A DNA stretch of 64,000 nt from Watersipora subatra (Eukaryota; Bryozoa; Gymnolaemata; Cheilostomatida; Watersiporidae). Location of the stretch: assembly GCF_963576615.1 (NCBI RefSeq), contig NC_088714.1:2170001-2234000 (forward strand), written 5' to 3'. The translations under genes were made by a program, and so were the position numbers. Positions within the stretch are counted from its first letter, which is position 1; each line of letters opens with the position of its first letter. This document shows positions 22,075 through 35,706 of the stretch, piece by piece. Under the pieces are notes generated by a model that searched no databases, was not told the DNA's origin, and worked only from the letters and a program-made list of their open reading frames with translations.

Positions 22075-23099
22075 TTTTTTTAAATGTAGCTTCGGAAGCA
22101 AATTGAGCGTTTACACTATTTTTGAACTTATGTTTAGCTAAAGGCTATATTTGCTCTTCTGCATTACAAATGTATTTAGTAGTTTAGCATTTGCAGAGTT
22201 TTTTTACAATATAATGTATTTGGTCAGCAGTTACACACGCTCAGCAGACATTTGAAAGTGTGTCTCGTTTGCTTCCTTCAATAGTTCAGGCCTTTAATAA
22301 TCTTTGAGAGCTCTTGTACTTTTTCAAATATTCTCACATATGCATCCTTCTTTACTTACTAGCTTTTATTTTTAGTATGGTTGTAGTTTATACGCAATTA
22401 AAAAAAATTGCGCTTTATTATTCAAAAGATTTGTTTGAATTCATTACGTACATTTCTTACATAAGTTATAGCTGCATAAAATCTCAGGTTAATTTCACAT
22501 AGTCTTAAGCATAAGATCTCTGTACATGTACTTTATTGACTTCAAATCTTGATCCATTGTATGTCTTTGCAAGAACTTTACTACATCATCCTTCCTTGAT
22601 ATTTTTAGACTGAATAAAATATTAAAATAAAACATGTAGCCTCCAATGCTTTCTCTAACTCGTTTACATTTTTCCTATATCTATGAATAATAAAGGTCAA
22701 AATTCTTATTTAAAATATATTTTAAAAGTTAACTTGAATGTCTGATAATTTTGGTTCAAAACATTTAAAACAAACATTATTAAACCAATTTCAAGTGTCT
22801 CTGCAAATTTGTAATCTGAGATCTGTATGTTGTTAGAATTCAACGAAATTTTCTGTTTTTTCTTTCTCAGACCAACGGTCCATCATTGAACTTTTTTACT
22901 ATGTAGTATTCTTTCATCAGCTCCACTAAAAAACTTTTGTTGCTGTTTGACAAGGTAGTATATCTTTAGAGAATGAAACAGCTAGATGAAAAATTCTGCC
23001 ATACATTTATCGCTCCTCCTTGAAAATACTTATAGTTGTTTTAGAAAATATATATATTTCATCAAGTTTATATTTAGTATGTTAACAATACCAATCTTT

Positions 23100-23455
23100 T
23101 CATCTAAAGCTTGATTGTAATTTAACTCTTATGTCCCTATGCTTGCTTTTCATGTATGGCTTGAAAACAATGGAATTATACAAGTTTCTAGTTTAATCAA
23201 TTGCGGTTATCAATGTGTAAAACTAAGCAGCAGTGTCAACATTTAATGAATATATTTAATTCTTTTTGGCTTTTGGATTTTTGAAAAAGTGCTTGTCATC
23301 TCCTCACTTGTTCTTTTTACTTTTTTTATAATAGTTAACTCATGCTGACGCAATGTAAATATGTTGATGACTGGCATTGCTAGCAGTATAAAATGAGATA
23401 CGGCAACAAAATTAATTCAGTAACGTAATTAAATTTGTTGTCTGTTTATGTCAAT
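23100..23455 (+). repeat. ~330-bp duplicated block, left copy
   Basis: Shared in direct orientation with 35380-35706: AAGCTTGATT, CTTTTCATG, GTTAACTCATG, ACGCAATGTAAAT, ATAAAATGAGAT and GTAATTAAATTTGTTG occur in the same order with moderate divergence. The two copies enclose the 1.4-kb repeats and the satellite array. Confidence 0.75.
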
Positions 23456-24345
23456 CTCTAATGGCCTAACACTGAGTTATCCTTTGTACATCATATATGT
23501 GTATCATCATTAATAGTTCCTAAAAGTAAATTAAAAAAGTGTCATAATATGTATATTTATTACTCAACAAAGATTTCATAGACAACTATAGAACTTTTGA
23601 ACTGAGTTTGAAGTAGAAATGAAGTCATGCATAACTTTTAATAGCATAATTGTGAAAGTGTGCACATGAGATTGCACATGAAATTGTCCACCAAGCACAT
23701 GAAATTGGCAAAAAATTAAGTATACAAAAAAGCAAAGTGTTTTTGCATACTCGCAAACAATAAAAAGATTTTTTGGGGTGTTAAATGGGTGTGAAATACT
23801 GACCGCAAATAATCGTCAACATGAATGATTTTTTTAATGTTTATTTTTACTTCGTTCATGGGAATGCAACAGATTAAAATTTTTTTATTTTATTGTAGTA
23901 TTCATCATATATAATTTTAGCTGGATTTCAGTAGTGTATATATGTAAGAGCCTAATACGGTTCAGTGAATGCATGAAACTTTGTTTGTTATACGATACAA
24001 AGCCAAATGCGCTTAGCTAACGTCTCAGCAAATAAGCAATGCATACTGAAAATCTATATATAAATATCAGTGTCTTTTTGTCTTTTATTGTATGTTCATT
24101 TATAATAAGTATGCATTGTTTTAACATAACAATGCATAACTTACATGACTCTCTCATAAGCTTGATTGATATGATAAGCAAGAATATTGCAATCAGTAGA
24201 GAGCTGTAGTAGAACTGAAACAGACACAGTATAAATTACACAAATATATAAAAAGTACACAGAAATAAATGCAGTACGCAGAAATAAAAAAACACCTTCA
24301 TTTGAAACCGTCATTTTTATTACCCGTGCAAAATCGGGCAATCTG

Positions 24346-25760
24346 CTTGTTTTATATAAAGCAAGAGAGGCTGCTACCTATTTGTAAAAATTCACAACAA
24401 TAAAAAATCTAAAGAAGTTAGACCAATATAAAGAAAAACATTTTTTATAATTAAAACACAAAATGAAAGTGAAACTTCTGTTGATCACCAAAAAATACCA
24501 ACTAGTAGATCCCTGGTCAAAGATTTTCAAAATCACACTGGCAAAACTGCTAGCAATTTCTTGTTAACTGTTTTTTTAATCATTCTTGACAAAGTTATTA
24601 CTTGCGCTGTTTTAATTAAAAAAGTTTACAGGTAAACGTTTGTTATTTTGCTAATTTTAATTTTGTTCCAAAAACTTTGCAATTAATTTTTATAGATTGC
24701 ATTGTAACAAACTAATTTTAGATATCAATAGTAATAGGGCAATAAATTAATTATGGTGCTGTTGTTATTGTGATTCCTAATTTGAAGTAAACAGTTTTAT
24801 GAGAATTATTCTATAGCGGGCCATTGACTACTTCTGTTGGAAAGCTTACCTACAGTTTTAATGTTTGAAAAACCGACTCATTTAACTTTTTGTTGGTCAT
24901 AGTTGCTTGTTTTTCTAATAGTTACTTTAAAAAACTCTCACAGCATTGTTAAAATTTTCGTGCTATTTGAGATTTGTTTGAGCCAACATGTTATCGCTTC
25001 TCAACCTTTGCTTGTCATACATTTAGCCTGTAGTGTCTTGCTTATGATTATGTAACATCGCAGAACCACAAGTTAAATATAGAGAACAAAGAAACTTATT
25101 CAGTACTGCTGGTCATCTGTAATAACAAGATTATAACATTGGATGCTTTACACACCAAATCAAAGACAAATAAGATGTTTACTTCCATAAAATTTGCGCT
25201 ATACAATTTACAAATATTCAATGAGTTTATTATTTTCCATTTACTCCATTCTATAATATTCTATTGGCACAAGGCTTTATTGTTAATTAAAAACCAAGCA
25301 GATGCAGTGAGTGAGACATGTTTTTAATAAAATAGTAGCTTGTAAATTTCACAGACACTGCAAATAATTTGTCAATAATTTACCTAGGCGCGAGATTTTG
25401 AACTTCATTTGCAATATCACCCAGTTAGCCTCGAACAGAACAAATTGTATTTGTTTTGTATTAATGATACTCATGTTCACATTCACTTTAAATCACATTG
25501 TTTTTACTATGCCAATCTTTTTAAGAAAATGCGTACTTATTTGCCAATATAAATAGTTTTAAAAATGCATCAAATTACTGCTCAGGCGCCAAAGAGTAAT
25601 GTTATATGTTTTAAATAGAGAAAATAAAGTGAACCACCTGTAATAATCAAGCCGGATCATATTTTCAAAATATTACATCTGAATTGATGTTGCACACAAA
25701 GATCACTGTTATCATAAAATATACAGACATAGATCAATGTTGTCAAATATTTCCCATGGA
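24346..25760 (+). repeat. ~1.4-kb direct repeat, unit 1
   Basis: First of three diverged direct copies. Shared landmarks with units 2 and 3 are AACTAATTTTAGATATCA, ATTATGTAA preceded by GTCTTGCTTATG, GAGAACAAAGAAACTTATTC and ACAAGATTATAACATT. Short open frames inside (for example 25139-25327) are not conserved between copies, which argues against coding. Confidence 0.8.
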
Positions 25761-25796
25761 AACATCCTATTTGACATTCACAAGAATATTTCATAG

Positions 25797-26848
25797 ATTG
25801 CAGTGTAGCAAACTAATTTTAGATATCAATAGTGCAATAATTTACTTATTGTTCTATTGCTATTGTGATTGCTAATTTGAACTAATCAGTTTTATGAGAA
25901 TTATTTTATAACTGGTCATTGACAACTTCGGTTGTAAATTTTATCTACAGTTTCAATGTTTGGAAAACCCATCTATTTGTACTTTGTGTTACTGATAGTT
26001 GCTCTTTTTTCCATAATTACTTTGAAAAAGTCTCACGGCAATAGTGAATATTTGATGCTGTTTGCTATTTGTCTGACCCAACATGTTATCGCTTCTCAAT
26101 CTTTGCCTGTCATACCTTGAGCCTGTAGTGTCTTGCTTATGATTATGTAATATCTAAGAATCAGGAGTTAAATCTGGAGAACAAAGAAACTTATTCAGTA
26201 CTGCTGGTCATATACAATAACAAGATTATAACATTTGATGCTTTATACACCAATCAAAGACAAATCAAATGTTTACTCTCATAAAGTTTGCTCTTGCTAG
26301 CATATACAATTTACAAATATTTGATGAATTTAGTATTTTCTGTCTACTTTGCTCTACAGTATTCTATTCTGCGCAAAGCTTTATGGTTTGCTAAAATGCA
26401 AGCAGACTCAGCAAGTGAGAGATGGTGTAAATGCTATGGTGGCTTCAAAATCCCCAGACACTGCAAATAGTTTTTAAGAATCTACTCAGGTGCCAGGTTT
26501 TAAACTTTATTTGCAACATCACCTAGCTAGCCTCAAACAGGAAATATTACATTTGTTTTGGATTAATGATAGTCATGTTCACGTTCATTTCAGATCACAT
26601 GATTTTCACTAAGCCCATTTTTTAAGGAAATGCGTACATATTTGCCTATCTAAACAGCTTTCGCAGTGCATCAAATCACTGCATAGTTTCCGAAGAGTTA
26701 TCACATGCATCTTAAATAGAAAAAATAAAATGAACAAAAGCTAACAATCAAGACAAATCATATTTTTAAAATATTTCATCTAAACTGATGTTGTTCCCAT
26801 AGACTACTATTATCATACGCTATACTGACATAGGGCAATATTGTCAAA
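25797..26848 (+). repeat. ~1.05-kb direct repeat, unit 2 (5'-truncated)
   Basis: Begins at the shared landmark GCAAACTAATTTTAGATAT and follows unit 1 and unit 3 to the end, but lacks their first ~350 bp (the part starting AAGCAAGAGAGGCTG). 26849-27670 shows nothing recognisable. Confidence 0.8.
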
Positions 26849-27673
26849 TGATTTATTTGATAACATCATCAAAAACAAAGCGTAATATGGAACACAAATT
26901 AATTCTTTAATTGGACTATCGAATTTACAAAGAGTTGAACAGTTACATTTTAAAACAAATATGAAGGGTATTTCTTATAAAACCTTTTTCAATTTCTCAA
27001 GAGAAATTTAGTATTTTGACAATTTTAATGCAATTTAACCATGAGCAACTTATACCAGAAGAAAATTATGATAGACAATAGAATTATATCACCCTAACTA
27101 TGGAAGGTTTGAAGTCATGTATTTACTGATTTGCTTTAGTTTTTAATTTAAATTGTAATTGGAAAAAATCTTTTAAACCCAAAATGCATGATTCTCAAAG
27201 TTGATTGTTGGAATATCACACTTCCAAAGTTTTTTTCTTTTGCATCACATTAGATAGTTCGGTTGATGTACCGGCTTGCACAGCAAGAACTTAAATAGTG
27301 AGTGATTATTGCAAAGTTGTTTTCTAGTGTCGTTGTTTTTGTAATAATTTTTGTTTAATATCCGTCGTTTTGGTATACTTTCAGTGTTGGTAGAGAATCT
27401 CCTGAACCAAGTAAATATTATTACTTTCCACTTATTTTCTGCTAAACATTAAGCAGCAAGGGTCCAGGTAATCATGATGCAACATCAAACAGCAACAAGA
27501 TCTATTAATAGAACAAAGGAAATTATGCAGTACAGTTACTTGCAGGCAATAATAAGATCATATGGTTTGCGACTTTTACACAGTCTCTCATCCAGAGAAG
27601 AAATTTTTTCTTTAAAGATATGCTCTCCATAACATACTACACTTAAAAATATTTAACGGTTTTAATTACAATG

Positions 27674-29052
27674 CTAATTTTATATGAAGCAAGAGAGGCT
27701 GATAATTGCTTATAAAATTCACAATAATAAAAAGTCTGCAGGAATGATACCAATTTGCAAAAGTATTTCTGATAATTTAGACACGAAGTTAAACAAAAAC
27801 TTGTGTTGAGCACCAATAATTACCAACTGGTAGATCCCTTGTTGAAAATTCGCAAAAGCACACTTGCAAAATTGCCTGAAGATCCTTGTCAACTGTTTGT
27901 TATTACTGCTGACAAAGTTATTACTTTTGGTCTTTTACTCAAGGAAGGTCACAAGCCAAAACTCCTGTTTTGTTAATTTGTAATTTTGTTTGAAAAACTA
28001 AAGTCTTTTTAGAAATTGCATTGTAACAAAATAATTTTAGATATCATTAGCAATAGTGCAATAACCTATTTATTGTTCTATTGTGATTGAAATTTGAGCT
28101 AAACATTTTTTTTAGAATTATTCTATAGCTGGCCATTCACTACCTTTGTTGAAAAGCTTACCTATAGTTTTAAAGATTGAAAAACTCATCTCACTTTACT
28201 TTGCGTAGCTCATACATGTATATAGCCACCCCTTTTTATTAATAATTGCTTTGAGAAAGTCTCACAGCATTGATAAACTTTCTGCTCTGTTTAAGAGTTT
28301 TCTGAGCCGACATGTTTATGACTGTTGAAACTTTGCCTGTCATACATTGAACATGTCTTGTTCTGCTTATGATTATGTAATATTGAAGAAGGATCAATTA
28401 AACTTAGGGAACAAAGAGACTTATTCAATACTGCAATCAGTAAAGTTCAGCGCTGCTCATGCACAATGACAAGATTATAACATTTTCTGCTTGTACACTA
28501 AATCAAAGACAAATAAGATCCTAAACTCTTATAAAGTTTGTGCTCAATAGCATAGACGCTTTACAAATATTAAATGAACTTAGCATTTTATGTCTACGCA
28601 GTTCTATAATATTCTATTTTGTGCGCGGCTTTATGGTTAGCTAAAAACCAAACAGATTCAGTGTGTGAGACATGTTGTTAATGAAATGGTAGCTTGTAAA
28701 TCTCACAGACACTGCAAATAATTTGTCGAAAATCTACCTAGGCACAAGATTTTAAACTTTATTTGCAACATCAGATAGTCATGCTCACTTTTATTTTATA
28801 TCACATGGTTTCCACTATGCCCATTTTTTTAAAGACATGCGTACATATTTGCCAATCTAAACAGCTTTCACAATCCATCAACTTACTGCACAGTTGCCAA
28901 AGAGTTATGCCATGTGTTTTGAATCGAAAAAGTAAAGTGAACAACAGTTAACGGTAAAGGCGAATCACCTTTTCCAAATATTTCATATTATTGGATGTTG
29001 CTCACATAGATGATTATTATCATAAACAATACTGACTTAGTTAAATATTGCC
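27674..29052 (+). repeat. ~1.4-kb direct repeat, unit 3
   Basis: Full-length copy starting TATATGAAGCAAGAGAGGCT, colinear with unit 1. 29053-29700 has no clear feature. Confidence 0.8.
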
Positions 29053-29699
29053 GAAGGTTTCACGTTGAAATGTTATACTTAAAAATTTATTAAATATATA
29101 AAGAATTTGATAGTTACTGTCTAATTTTATTTACAAAAACTTCAATATGAATTAAAAGCCAAACAGGCATAGCAAGTGAAATGGGTTTGACATGTTGTAT
29201 TTTGTTTTACAGATTCTGAAGATAAATAATTCCGGCAAATACCTACTTAGCGGACAGCAAATCATCTTTAGTTGCAATATTGTCTTTTAGCTGTACGCAA
29301 ATTATATTATATTTGTATTGCATTAGTGTAGTTTTCTTGTGTATGTGTGCCAATTATAGGCTCAATAGTTTCTATCATGCAAATATTTGAAAGAAAATAA
29401 ATATTTTTTAATACACCTAATAATTTTCGTACAAGAATTGGTAAAAATCCCAAACTAATAGGTTAAATGACATTCACACCCATGATAATAATTCCAAAAC
29501 CGAATTGAGGATATATTATCGCAATGCTATTTCTATTATTTGGTTAAACTAATGTTTTCAAAATTAATCATTGAAACAACAAACACATCTCCAATTTCTT
29601 AATGTTTCATGAATATTTTATGGATGAAAGTATACTTAATTTATTCATTAATATTCTAAAAGTAATTGATGTATTTTAATTAACGGTTTTGATAATATT

Positions 29700-30935
29700 C
29701 GTAGTTATTGAAACAGCATTGAAAAATTTAATGACTGTATGTACAGTTATGATATTTGCTTTGTTTTTAAACCAATGGCCATACAAGCAAATGTTCATGC
29801 ACTGATATTTTTGCCATCAATTTGGGAACATCTTATTACAAATGTTTTGAGATTGGTGGCGACTAATTGTGCTCTTATAATCATTGTGTAATGTTCCAAA
29901 CTAATGGTTGTAATATAATAAGTATTTGTTGCGGTATTCATCTTTCCAAATTAGAGATATTTTATTCTTTGTCATCAAATGTAACAACAAACTGAAGAAA
30001 ACTTTTTGTAACATCCTTGATATGAATTAATACTATGTATGCACCAGTAAATTTTGACAATTATTTCAAACCAATGGTTAAAAGATCATGCAAACTCGTG
30101 GTTATATTTGAAGCCTCAAATTAGCAACAACATAGCACAATGGCGTTGAGATGCTATATCACTCAAACTGCTTTTGTAATAATTGCTCAATATCCCCGAG
30201 CAAATGGTTAAAAAATCATACAAGCTTTGTGGAGATAATGAAGCGAGCATTAGGGACATTTTATTACAGATACTTTGAGCTGTTGTACGACTGTGAGCGG
30301 AGTTGCATATTGGCCAACTTCCCAGAATAGTTACATAATTATAAACACTGGTGATGGTATTTTAGCATCTATTTGGGGACATCTTGTCACAATAGCTATG
30401 AGATGCTTGATCACTGTGTGTAGATTGGTAATAATTGATCAATGTATCAGTCTAATGGAAGCAAAATCATTCACAGTTGCAATATTAGTTTTAGCACAAA
30501 ATTGGTGAAGTCTTCTCACACATTCGCTTTAAGATGGTTGGCGAATAAGTGTACACTTACAATTATAGATCAATTTTTTCAAGCTAATGGTTCAAATATA
30601 ACTAAAACTTCCTGTGATATTTGTGCCATTAAATTAGAGAGATTTTTCTACAGCCCAGATGCTTTGAAATGATTAGTGACTGTAAGTGAACTTACAAAAA
30701 TTTGTAAAGTCATATGCATATGTGATAATAGTTCTGTGATCAAATTGAGACATCTTGGCATGATGAATTTACATGGCTTAAAACTGCACATTATTTTATC
30801 ATAATTGGTTAATGCGACCATACAAATGTTTAAAACAGCGTAAACATGTCTGAGATATTTGGCTGTCAAATAACGGCCATCTTACAGCAACAGTTTTTAG
30901 ATTGTTCATGTCTGTGATTTCACACATAATAATTG
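29700..30935 (+). repeat. Decayed monomeric satellite flanking the 260-bp array
   Basis: Irregular copies of a ~110-130-bp unit related to the half-monomers of the adjacent array. Each has a version of CCAAxCxAATGGTTAAAA, then ATCATAC, then a CAAATT-GGGACAT-like segment (for example around 29890, 30070, 30200, 30450 and 30580). Divergence is far greater than in the array. The small open frames at 30275-30672 are parts of these units. Confidence 0.65.
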
Positions 30936-30939
30936 TTCT

Positions 30940-33900
30940 ATGTCCCAAAATATATGGTTAAAATATCATACACACCTGTGAGAATAATTTTACCATCAAA
31001 TTGGGGACATATTGTTGCAATGGTGTTGACATTGTTTATGACTGACTGTGTTCTTTTGTTCTAATTGGTCAATGTGCTTAGAAAACTGCTTAAAAAGCAT
31101 ATTCATTAGAGTTGATATTTTTGCATTAAATTTGGAACATCGAGCAGCGATGGTATTAGGAATGATGATGACTGTGATTTCAAATAAAATAATCAGTCAA
31201 TGTCCCCAAATCAATGGTTAAAATGTCATACACACCTGTGAGAATAATTTTACCATCAAATTGGGGACATATGGTTGCAATGGTGTTGACATATTCTATG
31301 ACTGACTGTGTTCTTTTGTTATAATTGATCAATGTGCTCAGGAAACTGCTTAAGAAGCATATTTATTGGGATTGATATTTTGGCATTAAATTTGGAACAT
31401 CAAGCAGCAATGGTATTAGGAATGATGATGACTGTGATTTCAAATAAAATAATCAGTCAATGTCCCCAAATCAATGGTTAAAATATCATACACACCTGTG
31501 AGAATAATTTTACCATCAAATTGGGGACATATTGTTGCAATGGTGTTGACATTGTCTATAACTGACTGTGCTCTTTTGTTCTAATTGGTCAATGTGCTCA
31601 GAAAACTGCCTAAGAAGCATATTTATTGGGATTGATATTTTAGCATTAAATTTGGAACATCGATCAGCGATGGTATTAGAAATGATGATGACTGTGATTT
31701 CAAATAAAATAATCAGTCAATGTCCCCAAATCAATGGTTAAAATATCATACACACCTGTGAGAATAATTTTACCATCAAATTGGGGACATATGGTTGCAA
31801 TGGTGTTGACATATTCTATGACTGACTGTGTTCTTTTGTTATAATTGGTCAATGCGCTCAGGAAACTGCTTAAGAAGCATATTTATTCGAGTTGGTACTT
31901 TTGCATTAAATTTGGAACATCTAGCAGCAATGGTATTAGGAATATTCATGACTGTGATATCAAATAAGATAATCAGTCAATGTCCCCAAATCAATGGTTA
32001 AAATATCATACACACCTGTGAGAATAATTTTACCATCAAATTGGGGACATATTGTTGCAATGGTGTTGACATTGTCTATAACTGACTGTGTTCTTTTGTT
32101 CTAATTGATCAATGTGCTCAGAAAACTGCTTAAGAAGCATATTTATTGGGATTGATATTTTAGCATTAAATTTGGAACATCGAGCAGCAATGGTATTAGA
32201 AATGATGATGACTGTGATTTCAAATAAAATAATCAGTCAATGTCCCCAAATCAATGGTTAAAATATCATACACACCTGTGAGAATAATTTTACCATCAAA
32301 TTGGGGACATATTGTTGCAATGGTGTTGACATTGTCTATGACTGACTGTGTTCTTTTGTTCTAATTGATCAATGTGCTCAGAAAACTGCTTAAGAAGCAT
32401 ATTTATTGGGATTGATATTTTAGCATTAAATTTGGAACATCGAGCAGCAATGGTATTAGAAATGATGATGACTGTGATTTCAAATAAAATAATCAGTCAA
32501 TGTCCCCAAATCAATGGTTAAAATATCATACACACCTGTGAGAATAATTTTACCATCAAATTGGGGACATATGGTTGCAATGGTGTTGACATATTCTATG
32601 ACTGACTGTGTTCTTTTGTTCTAATTGGTCAATATGCTTAGAAAACTGCTTAAGAAGCATATTTATTGGGATTGATATTTTAGCATTAAATTTGGAACAT
32701 CTAGCAGCAATGGTACTAGGAATATTCATGACTGTGATATCAAATAAAATAATCAGTCAATGTCCCCAAATCAATAGTTAAAATATCATACACACCTGTG
32801 AGAATAATTTTACCATCAAATTGGGGACATATGGTTGCAATGGTGTTGACATTGTCTATGACTGACTGTGTTCTTTTGTTCTAATTGATCAATGTGCTCA
32901 GAAAACTGCTTAAGAAGCATATTTATTGGGATTGATATTTTAGCATTAAATTTGGAACATCGAGCAGCAATGGTATTAGAAATGATGATGACTGTGATTT
33001 CAAATAAAATAATCAGTCAATGTCCCCAAATCAATGGTTAAAATATCATACACACCTGTGAGAATAATTTTACCATCAAATTGGGGACATATGGTTGCAA
33101 TGGTGTTGACATATTCTATGACTGACTGTGTTCTTTTGTTATAATTGGTCAATGCGCTCAGGAAACTGCTTAAGAAGCATATTTATTCGAGTTGGTATTT
33201 TGGCATTAAATTTGGAACATCTAGCAGCAATGGTTTTAGGAATATTCATGACTGTGATATCAAATAAGATAATCAGTCAATGTCCCCAAATCAATGGTTA
33301 AAATATCATGCACATCTGTGAGAATAATTTTACCATCAAATTGGGGACATGTTGTTGCAATGGAGTTGACATATTCCATGACTGACTGAGTTATTTTGTT
33401 ATAATTGTTCAACGTGCTCAGGAAACTGCTTAGGAAGCATATTCATCGAGGTTGATATTTTGGCATTAAATTTGGAACATCTTGCAGCAATGGTATTAGG
33501 AATAATCATGACTGTGATCTCAAATAAAATAATCAGTCAATGTCCCCAAATCAATGGTTAAAATATCATACACACCTGTGAGAATAATTTTACCATCAAA
33601 TTGGGGACATATTGTTGCAATGGTGTTGACATTGTCTATGACTGACTGTTCTTTTGTTCTAATTGATCAATGTGCTCAGAAAACTGCTTAAGAAGCATAT
33701 TTATTGGGATTGATATTTTAGCATTAAATTTGGAACATCGAGCAGCAATGGTATTAGAAATGATGATGACTGTGATTTCAAATAAAATAATCAGTCAATG
33801 TCCCCAAATCAATGGTTAAAATATCATACACACCTGTGAGAATAATTTTACCATCAAATTGGGGACATGTGGTTGCAATGGTGTTGACATATTCTATGAC

Positions 33901-34620
33901 TGACTGTGTTCTTTTGTTATAATTGGTCAATGCGCTCAGGAAACTGCTTAAGAAGCATATTTATTCGAGTTGGTATTTTGGCATTAAATTTGGAACATCT
34001 AGCAGCAATGGTTTTAGGAATATTCATGACTGTGATATCAAATAAGATAATCAGTCAATGTCCCCAAATCAATGGTTAAAATATCATGCACATCTGTGAG
34101 AATAATTTTACCATCAAATTGGGGACATATTGTTGCAATGGAGTTGACATATTCCATGACTGACTGAGTTATTTTGTTATAATTGTTCAGCGTGCTCAGG
34201 AAACTGCTTAGGAAGCATATTCATCGAGGTTGATATTTTGGCATTAAATTTGGAACATCTTGCAGCAATGGTATTAGGAATAATCATGACTGTGATCTCA
34301 AATAAGATAATCAGTCAATGTCCCCAAATCAATGGTAAAAATATCATACACACTTGTGAGAATAATTTTACAATCAAATTGGGGACATATTGTTGCAATG
34401 GTGTTGACATACTCTATGAATGACTGTGCTCTTTTGTTATAATTGGTCAATGTGCTCAGGAAACTGCTTAAGAAGTTGTATATTCATTAGGGTTAATATT
34501 TTGGCATTAAATTTGGAACATCGAGCAGCAATGGTATTAGGAATGATGATGACTGTGATATCAAATAAAATAATCAGTAAGTGTCCCCAAATCAATGGTA
34601 AAAATATCATACACTCCTGC
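30940..34620 (+). repeat. Satellite array of ~14 copies of a 260-bp dimer
   Basis: The marker AAATATCATACACACCTGTG (or variant) recurs at 30961, 31221, 31481, 31741, 32001, 32261, 32521, 32781, 33041, 33301, 33561, then about 33819, 34079, 34339 and 34599. Each 260-bp unit is two related ~130-bp halves: TGGTTAAAATATCATAC to TTGGGGACAT, GCAATGGTGTTGACAT, AATTGATCAATGTGCTC; and TGCTTAAGAAGCATA to TTTGGAACAT, GCAATGGTATTAGAAATG, AATCAGTCAATGTCCC. A 778-bp (three-unit) block at 33041 is repeated at 33819. No conserved open frame. Confidence 0.95.
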
Positions 34621-35380
34621 GATAATTTTTCTACAACCAATATCGGGATTTATTTTCATGATAATATTTCTACTAATTTGTTAAACTAATGGTTACAAAC
34701 TTGTTGATTAAAATACCAAACATTCCCTTGTGTTCATATTGACCTCTAAATAGTTGATGGTGAAAAGTACAGACTCCCTATTAGACTAGCATTGAGCAAA
34801 TTTATGATATCGTGCGCACTTGTAATAGTTTGTCAATTGTACCTAAATAACTAATATACCTGTATACTAATACAAACACACTTTTCTTTTATGTTTACAT
34901 CATACATCAGAAAAGTTGTATGACAACATATTTGAGACTATTTTTACGGTTTGCAGTTACAATAACTGGCCAATTACTTCAAAAAACATTGACTGTAGTA
35001 TCATACATAATTTGGATGACGTACACGCCTTCAAATGGAACAAAGTTTATTTCAATAGTACCGAGATAGCTCAAATCAGTGTGTGCAGTGATAGTATTTA
35101 TTTAACACTCCCAAGCTAATGGTTAAAATATTTTGCATATTTTTGGTCATATCTGCACTAAAAGTTGAGTCAATCTTGTTATTAAATATTTGAATAGATT
35201 ACAATTAAATGTATGGTTTTTGCAAAGATGGGCAACTCAATATATTTTTAAGAAAATGTAATAGAAGGCAACTTTTTGGTACGGATTACACGTTTTATTA
35301 AACATAATGATAAGTTTATAAGGTAAAAGTTATTGGGCTTACATTAGGCATATTGGAGATACCAATGCTTCATTTCCAAA
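34621..35380. other. Diverged satellite edge and AT-rich sequence
   Basis: Scattered satellite-like pieces (CTAATGGTTAAAATATT near 35116; CTAATGGTTACAAAC near 34687) show the array decaying on this side too. No coding sequence is supported. Confidence 0.5.
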
Positions 35381-35706
35381 GCTTGATTCTAATATGTCTC
35401 CGCCTATGCTTGGCTTTTCATGCATGGCTTACAAACAAAGGAATTGCACAGAAGTTTAAATTAAAAGTGGCAATCATCGTGTGCAACCAAACAGAAAAGT
35501 ATGACTAAAATTAAATGTATCAAAATTTATTTGGCTTCCTGATTTAAAAAAAATTACTCACATTTGCTTGCCTGGTTATTTTTACTTTTGTTTAAAAAAG
35601 TTAACTCATGATCACGCAATGTAAATTTTCTGATAGCTGCTTTTGGTAGTGATAAAATGAGATGTAGCAAAATACTTTATCGATTATAGTAATTAAATTT
35701 GTTGCC
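35380..35706 (+). repeat. ~330-bp duplicated block, right copy
   Basis: Partner of 23100-23455, in the same orientation. 35707-36358, up to the right inverted terminus, shows no gene. Confidence 0.75.
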
